Assembly (NCBI GenBank): GCA_017883355.1
Contig: JADGNS010000125.1
Location: 1-9,009, forward strand
DNA length: 9,009 nucleotides
Reading direction: 5' to 3'
From: Candidatus Solibacter sp.
GTDB taxonomy: Bacteria; Acidobacteriota; Terriglobia; Bryobacterales; Bryobacteraceae
Within the stretch, counting starts at the first letter, position 1. Each line of letters starts with the position of its first letter. A program made the position numbers and the translations under genes. Below the pieces are notes generated by a model. That model searched no databases. It had not been told where the DNA came from and saw only the letters and a list, made by a program, of their open reading frames with translations. Positions 6,001-9,009 of the stretch are shown in pieces.

Positions 6001-7341
6001 ATGTCAACCGCGATCAAAGAGAACGGACTCCCCGAAGGGTCCGGCCTCTACTGGAAGGACGCCGAACGTACACAGATCTGGATAAGGATCTCTCACCGGG
6101 GAGTAGCGAAATCGTTCCCGTCCGGCACTGTGCAGTGGAAGAAAGCCCTCCTGGAACGGGATCGGCTCAAGGCCGATCTCATCAAGGGCGACAAACGCCA
6201 GACGACCTCGAAGGTGGTGCGCGTCAACGAACTCCTGGACGATTACATTGCCGAACTGAAGCGCAAGGCGGCATCACGCGGGCTGTACCGATCGGAGAAT
6301 GCGTACAAGGTCTCGAACAGTTGCGCCAAGCACATTCGTCCGCACTTCGGCACCATGAAGGCTACCGCGGTGACCACGGCTGAACTGAACAAGTACCGTG
6401 ATATCCGTATTGCCGAATACAAGAAGGCCGGGAAGCCTGACGGGTGGGTGATTGCTATAAACCGAGAGTTCGCGTACCTCAGAGCAGCCTTCCGGCTCGG
6501 CATGAAGTCCACGCCGGCAAAGGTCTCAATCTCTGACTTGCCATATTTCCCTATCGACGCGAAGGGAGAGAAGGCGAGAGCACGGACAGGAGTAGTCAGC
6601 CCCGAACAGTTCCGTCTGTTGTTCGACGCGGCGGCCGACCACCTCAAGCCGGTCCTCCCGTTGGTAACGTACGGCGGTATCCGCGCAAAGGAGGTCAAGT
6701 TCATCCGGCGTGAACAGGTCGATTGGGAGAACAAAGTGATTCACCTGAGAGAGGGCGAAACCAAAGAGGGAACCGGCCGGGATGTTCCGATAGTGGATGT
6801 AGCGATTGAGCCTCTACAGAGGTGGATGGATTACAGCGCCGAGTACTTCCCGGCCTGCCCGTGGGTATTCCACTACGCCGGCAAGAGGGTGACGACCTGG
6901 AAGACGGCCTGGAATGCTGCTTGTCGTAGGGCGGGCCTGACTGCCGAAGTGATGGGCGCCGACGGTAAGGCCAAGCTCGATAGGCGCGGTAAGCCGATCA
7001 TGCGGAACGTCGTCAAATTCCATGACACGCGCCGGACCGCAATCACGACTCAAGGCAGGGCGGGGGTATCGGAGTCCGACTCTCAACGAGTCACCGGACA
7101 TTCCACGGTCGAAGTCCATCGCAAGTACGATCAGGACAAAGGCGCGGCGACCAGAACACGTGACGCTGTCAACACGTATCTAAGGGGGGAGTCCGCGGAG
7201 GTGGGCTCAAAGGCGGCCGGGAAGGAAGAGAACGCTTTTGCCGGCATGAGTCTAAAAGAGTTGATCGAATACCGTCGGGAAGGAATGCTGACCGCGGAAG
7301 AGTTCGCCGCGACGAAGGCAAAGATATTCACCGGCAAGTAG
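6001..7341 (+). CDS. int: Tyrosine recombinase (integrase) with C-terminal SHOCT-like tail
   Basis: This 446-residue site-specific recombinase is expected to integrate and excise the element at tRNA-Thr. The N-terminal 65 or so residues look like a beta-rich arm-site-binding region. A helical core-binding domain follows (about 70-165), then the catalytic domain (about 195-385). Catalytic residues, counted from the chosen start, are Arg228 (GGIRAKE), Lys255 (GETKEGTG), His341 and Arg344 (FHDTRR), His367 (TGHS) and nucleophile Tyr376 (HRKYDQ). The set is complete. The 70 residues after Tyr376 are longer than usual and end in MSLKELIEYRREGMLTAEEF (417-436), which fits the SHOCT helix-pair pattern. 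The ATG at 6001 is preferred over the in-frame ATG at 5980: the extra seven codons look unlike protein and overlap the extended -10. Neither start has a good Shine-Dalgarno. The gene ends at the bidirectional terminator. Confidence 0.93.
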   Translation: MSTAIKENGLPEGSGLYWKDAERTQIWIRISHRGVAKSFPSGTVQWKKALLERDRLKADLIKGDKRQTTSKVVRVNELLDDYIAELKRKAASRGLYRSENAYKVSNSCAKHIRPHFGTMKATAVTTAELNKYRDIRIAEYKKAGKPDGWVIAINREFAYLRAAFRLGMKSTPAKVSISDLPYFPIDAKGEKARARTGVVSPEQFRLLFDAAADHLKPVLPLVTYGGIRAKEVKFIRREQVDWENKVIHLREGETKEGTGRDVPIVDVAIEPLQRWMDYSAEYFPACPWVFHYAGKRVTTWKTAWNAACRRAGLTAEVMGADGKAKLDRRGKPIMRNVVKFHDTRRTAITTQGRAGVSESDSQRVTGHSTVEVHRKYDQDKGAATRTRDAVNTYLRGESAEVGSKAAGKEENAFAGMSLKELIEYRREGMLTAEEFAATKAKIFTGK

Positions 7342-7362
7342 GCAGGCAGCATCAAAGGAAAT

Positions 7363-7387
7363 GGCCCGCCAGGTGGTCTGGCGGGCC
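7363..7387. terminator. Bidirectional intrinsic terminator between integrase and HTH genes
   Basis: GGCCCGCCAG (7363-7372) and CTGGCGGGCC (7378-7387) form a perfect 10-base stem with a 5-base loop. It lies in the 74-base gap between two convergent stop codons, 21 bases after the integrase stop. T-rich stretches flank it on both strands, though neither is a strong uninterrupted run. It should end both convergent transcripts. Confidence 0.85.
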
Positions 7388-7415
7388 GTTGGTGTCTTTG
7401 GAGGGAGGGGAACAG

Positions 7416-7685
7416 TCAGGCGGCTTGCTTGAGGTCGTCAATCCAGGCGTCAAGGCCGGCGCGGTCGTATAGAACAGACCCACCCATCTTGACGTAGCAC
7501 GTCTCTGGTATCTGTCCTCCGGCCTTGCGTTGACGAAGGGCGGAGGACGAAGGCAAGCCAAGGTAAGCGGCGGCCTCATCGGTCGAAAGGAGGCGCTTGG
7601 CGGCTGCGGTATTGGGAGCGAACTTGACCGCAATGCGGTCGGCTACCGCGTCCGCCAGATCGGAGAGAAATTGCTCAGTGAACAA
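7416..7685 (-). CDS. Small MerR/excisionase-like helix-turn-helix protein (candidate RDF)
   Basis: This 89-residue protein has a C-terminal winged-helix domain of the HTH_17/excisionase type (about 33-86). LLSTDEAAAYLGLP is the helix-turn-helix start, a basic RQRKAGGQIP turn follows, and YVKMGGSVLYDRAGLDAWID is the wing plus last helix. A helical N-terminal extension of about 30 residues is not part of the standard domain. The start is TTG (7685-7683), well supported by AAGGAGG at 7693-7699 with seven-base spacing. It is the second gene of a leftward operon with the Gp37/Gp68 gene and convergent with the integrase. Known relatives bend DNA at att sites to favour excision or act as AlpA-like activators. 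Its place beside an integrase makes a recombination directionality factor the leading guess, by inference. Confidence 0.8.
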   Translation of the reverse strand: MFTEQFLSDLADAVADRIAVKFAPNTAAAKRLLSTDEAAAYLGLPSSSALRQRKAGGQIPETCYVKMGGSVLYDRAGLDAWIDDLKQAA

Positions 7686-7692
7686 TCGGGAG

Positions 7693-7699
7693 CCTCCTT
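7693..7699 (-). promoter_or_regulatory. Ribosome binding site abutting the upstream stop codon (translational coupling)
   Basis: AAGGAGG begins on the base immediately after the TAA stop (7702-7700) of the Gp37/Gp68 gene and supports the TTG start at 7685. A ribosome ending the first gene would sit on this site. That implies coupled translation and justifies accepting a TTG start. Confidence 0.8.
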
Positions 7700-8428
7700 T
7701 TAGGCGTCACACCGGACGCCGGAAGTCACCGGATAGCCGTCGTACACCTTACCGAACAGTTTGCGGCCGAGAGACTTCGGACGCACGGCGGAGAACTGCT
7801 TGAACAAGAACGCCGCGCCGGCCGCCTCACACTTCAAGCGGATTTCTTCAGCCCATGCCGGTTCCATCTTGCGGAATCCGCTGCCGCTTTCGCCACCCGT
7901 GATTACCCAGTGAACCCCCTCGAGGTTCAGGCCCGTCAACGGGCCAAGAAGGGGTTCCGCGGAAATGAACCTCACAGCCGCCGGCACCGTCCGAAGGTCG
8001 TCCGCGCGGTGCAGGTACGCCGCGGATTCGATGGTGACACCGGCCCAAACGTTCGCCGGCCAGGGCAACGTCGGCGCCAACTCCCGGAGCCTTTCGGACC
8101 GCTTCGTCAGCAGCAGAAACTGATGCCAGTTCGCCCGTTCCATCACGTCGAAGACCCGCCTGATGTATTCCTCCGGGATGCCCGCGTGGAAAAGATCGCT
8201 CATCGAATCCACGAATATCCGCGAAGGCTTCTTCAATTCGAGCGGCTCATTCAGAACGCTCGGATGACACCGCACCTCGAATTCGTCCTCGTACTTCACT
8301 TGGCCCATGGTCTTGAGCCGTTTCGCCAGCTTTGCCGCGTAGCAATGCAAGCAGCCGGCCGAGATCTTGGTGCAGCCAGTGGTGACGTTCCAGCTGGCAT
8401 CGGCCCATGTAATCGTTGTTTTTGCCAC
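7700..8428 (-). CDS. Phage Gp37/Gp68 family protein (DUF5131, three-Cys motif)
   Basis: This 242-residue protein belongs to the Gp37/Gp68 (DUF5131) family of phages and mobile elements. The N-terminal hallmark is ITWADASWNVTTGCTKISAG followed closely by a second and third Cys: Cys19, Cys26 and Cys29 before Tyr30, a spacing suggesting an iron-sulfur or metal site related to radical-SAM-type folds. Further family blocks are FVDSMSDLFH, FLLLTKR, NVWAGVTIE, ISAEPLLGP, VITGGESG and AAFLFKQF. The function is not established. The start is GTG (8428-8426), backed by AAAAGGAG at 8438-8445 with nine-base spacing and by homologous proteins typically beginning just before ITW. The frame stays open to an ATG at 8506, but those 26 codons lack a Shine-Dalgarno and overlap promoter elements. 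Related genes often sit beside a three-Cys-motif partner (TcmP); none is in this window. Confidence 0.9.
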   Translation of the reverse strand: MAKTTITWADASWNVTTGCTKISAGCLHCYAAKLAKRLKTMGQVKYEDEFEVRCHPSVLNEPLELKKPSRIFVDSMSDLFHAGIPEEYIRRVFDVMERANWHQFLLLTKRSERLRELAPTLPWPANVWAGVTIESAAYLHRADDLRTVPAAVRFISAEPLLGPLTGLNLEGVHWVITGGESGSGFRKMEPAWAEEIRLKCEAAGAAFLFKQFSAVRPKSLGRKLFGKVYDGYPVTSGVRCDA

Positions 8429-8490
8429 TAAATAATGCTCCTTTTGATTAGATTGGTATTGCGGCGCCCCATGTAAATCGAGCGCCAAGA

Positions 8491-8519
8491 CATATGACTT
8501 AATCACATTCAGTTGTCAA
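8491..8519 (-). promoter_or_regulatory. Candidate sigma-70 promoter of the Gp37/Gp68-HTH operon
   Basis: On the minus strand a perfect -35 TTGACA (8519-8514) is followed after 17 bases by CATATG (8496-8491), a poor but plausible -10. Transcription would begin near 8484 and give a leader of about 55 bases, with the Shine-Dalgarno of the GTG start at its end. If right, it excludes the longer ATG start at 8506. Confidence 0.45.
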
Positions 8520-8614
8520 AGACCGATGGTGCCGCCTAAAGATACGGGCCTCTGGGTGGCTTGTTTACGCGGAGCCTGCCGCGAGGGTTGGTTTTCTGGC
8601 CGGGGCGCGTGTAC

Positions 8615-8742
8615 CGCTCATGCGGGAGTGCCTCAGCTTCAAATTGGAGGGTAGGGCGGGAGGCGCGAGGCCTGCCGTTTAGATTGCCTACCGGCTTGTT
8701 GCGTACCGGTTACTTCTTTCGCTCCCGGGAGTGACTCTCAGC
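8615..8742. repeat. Pair of related 23-base repeats, 105 bases apart
   Basis: Both 8615-8637 and 8720-8742 read CGCTC, a 1-3 base gap, CGGGAGTG, a 1-3 base gap, CTCAGC, with total length kept at 23. The spacing is 105 bases. In the same stretch (minus strand) AACAAGCC and GGCAGGC each also occur twice. This suggests a degenerate tandem duplication or repeated hairpin modules of an RNA, lying between the leftward promoter and the Gp37/Gp68 operon. Confidence 0.5.
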
Positions 8743-8761
8743 GCCCCAGGCCGGCGCGATG

Positions 8762-8817
8762 AGCGTCATGTGACGCTATCTCCCGTCATTATCGTACGAG
8801 CATGTCCGAATTGTCAA
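8762..8817 (-). promoter_or_regulatory. Leftward sigma-70 promoter with a 7-2-7 palindromic operator
   Basis: On the minus strand, TTGACA (8817-8812), 18 bases, then GATAAT (8793-8788) is the best promoter match in the window. The predicted start is near 8781. Just downstream, AGCGTCA (8762-8768) and TGACGCT (8771-8777) form a perfect palindrome with a 2-base centre, placed where a bound dimer would block initiation. Transcription would run through the gene-free stretch toward the Gp37/Gp68 operon, so this may be its regulated main promoter or that of an RNA. Confidence 0.55.
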
Positions 8818-9009
8818 CTTCGATAGGAAACGCCATGCAATCTCGGCCAAATGCGGCCGGGAGTGGAAGCAAGATATTCTGTTAACTGGTTGGAAACTGC
8901 CCAGCTTATTCGGGAGCACCGGAGCGTACTGTCTGTAGGCCATCCCAGGCGCTAGTGTAGTGTCCAACAACTAACTAGACATAACGGTCCGGCTCGCGTT
9001 ATCCTTGGG

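Larger units (their letters stand above)
5778..9009. mobile_element. Left portion of an integrative element inserted in tRNA-Thr
   Basis: The left boundary is the tRNA-Thr 3' fragment. Inside it come recombinase arm or operator repeats, a tyrosine recombinase gene, a small excisionase-like HTH gene and a phage-type Gp37/Gp68 gene. Base composition is visibly less GC-rich than in the kinase operon, consistent with transfer. The right end is not reached. No phage structural, conjugation, replication or transposase gene is seen, so whether this is a prophage, an integrative conjugative element, a satellite or a genomic island cannot be decided here. Confidence 0.72.
8507..9009. other. About 500 bases with no supported gene; regulatory or RNA-rich element DNA
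   Basis: No reading frame here has both a credible start and recognisable protein features. What it holds: a strong leftward promoter with a palindrome (8762-8817), two related 23-base repeats (8615-8637, 8720-8742), a third CGGGAGTG at 8858-8865, small hairpins such as CCGC/GCGG at 8614-8625, and an inverted repeat ATAACG (8981-8986) with CGTTAT (8997-9002) at the window edge. Downstream of the promoter one leftward frame runs from ATG 8769 to TAG 8536, with a single internal TAA (8712-8710) after 19 codons. It may be a decayed gene, or chance within a structured untranslated RNA. Confidence 0.5.

Noticed and set aside
8835..8885. 16-codon + strand frame with a weak AGGA upstream
   Set aside because: Too short and without any supporting similarity; such frames are expected by chance.
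8776..8970. 64-residue open frame on the - strand near the right end
   Set aside because: No Shine-Dalgarno and no domain, and it contains the promoter elements at 8788-8817. Not credible as a gene.
8941..9009. Integron attC-like site (GTCCAAC followed by ATAACG/CGTTAT)
   Set aside because: One side fits the RYYYAAC core, but the other (GTTATCC) does not fit GTTRRRY, and the inner paired sites are absent.
1..9009. CRISPR array or insertion-sequence transposase
   Set aside because: No regularly spaced direct repeats and no DDE or HUH transposase motifs were found on either strand.

Overview
This is a GC-rich bacterial window with two parts. Bases 1 to about 5777 look like chromosomal backbone. 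From about 5778 to the right edge it looks like the left end of an integrative element inserted in a threonine tRNA gene. The host is probably an environmental, Gram-negative-type bacterium. The very large periplasmic two-component propeller kinase, a Flp pilin and a papain/chagasin pair would suit Acidobacteriota (Solibacter/Bryobacter-like). That assignment rests on family distribution as I know it, not on a marker gene.

Left backbone. A papain-like cysteine peptidase (173-940, +) meets a chagasin-type (I42) inhibitor of papain-like peptidases (941-1255, -) tail to tail, with no base between the two stop codons. After about 200 untranslated bases holding a long imperfect stem-loop comes a leftward two-gene operon. 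It encodes a 1053-residue sensor kinase (2109-5270, -: signal peptide, about 14 propeller blades, Y_Y_Y domain, one membrane span, HisKA_3/HATPase) and its NarL-type response regulator (1459-2136, -, TTG start, 28-base overlap). Divergent from the kinase is a 60-residue Flp-type pilin (5480-5662, +), separated by about 210 bases with interleaved inverted repeats.

Element. The 3' half of a tRNA-Thr(UGU) lies at 5778-5824 (-), and homology to the tRNA stops beside the anticodon loop, as expected at an att site. About 175 bases further is a tyrosine recombinase (6001-7341, +). Four GTTAC/GTAAC repeats precede it, with an extended -10 placed so that the transcript would start at the ATG (leaderless). 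The recombinase carries a SHOCT-like helix pair behind its catalytic domain. A strong bidirectional terminator (7363-7387) separates it from a convergent two-gene operon: a phage Gp37/Gp68-type three-Cys protein (DUF5131; 7700-8428, -) and a small MerR/excisionase-like HTH protein (7416-7685, -). They are coupled by a Shine-Dalgarno that abuts the upstream stop codon. The HTH protein is the best candidate for the recombination directionality factor.

The last 500 bases hold no gene I can support. They do hold a strong leftward promoter with a 7-2-7 palindrome at its start point, plus a pair of 23-base related repeats. The element's other end, and the reconstituted tRNA-Thr, must lie beyond base 9009.
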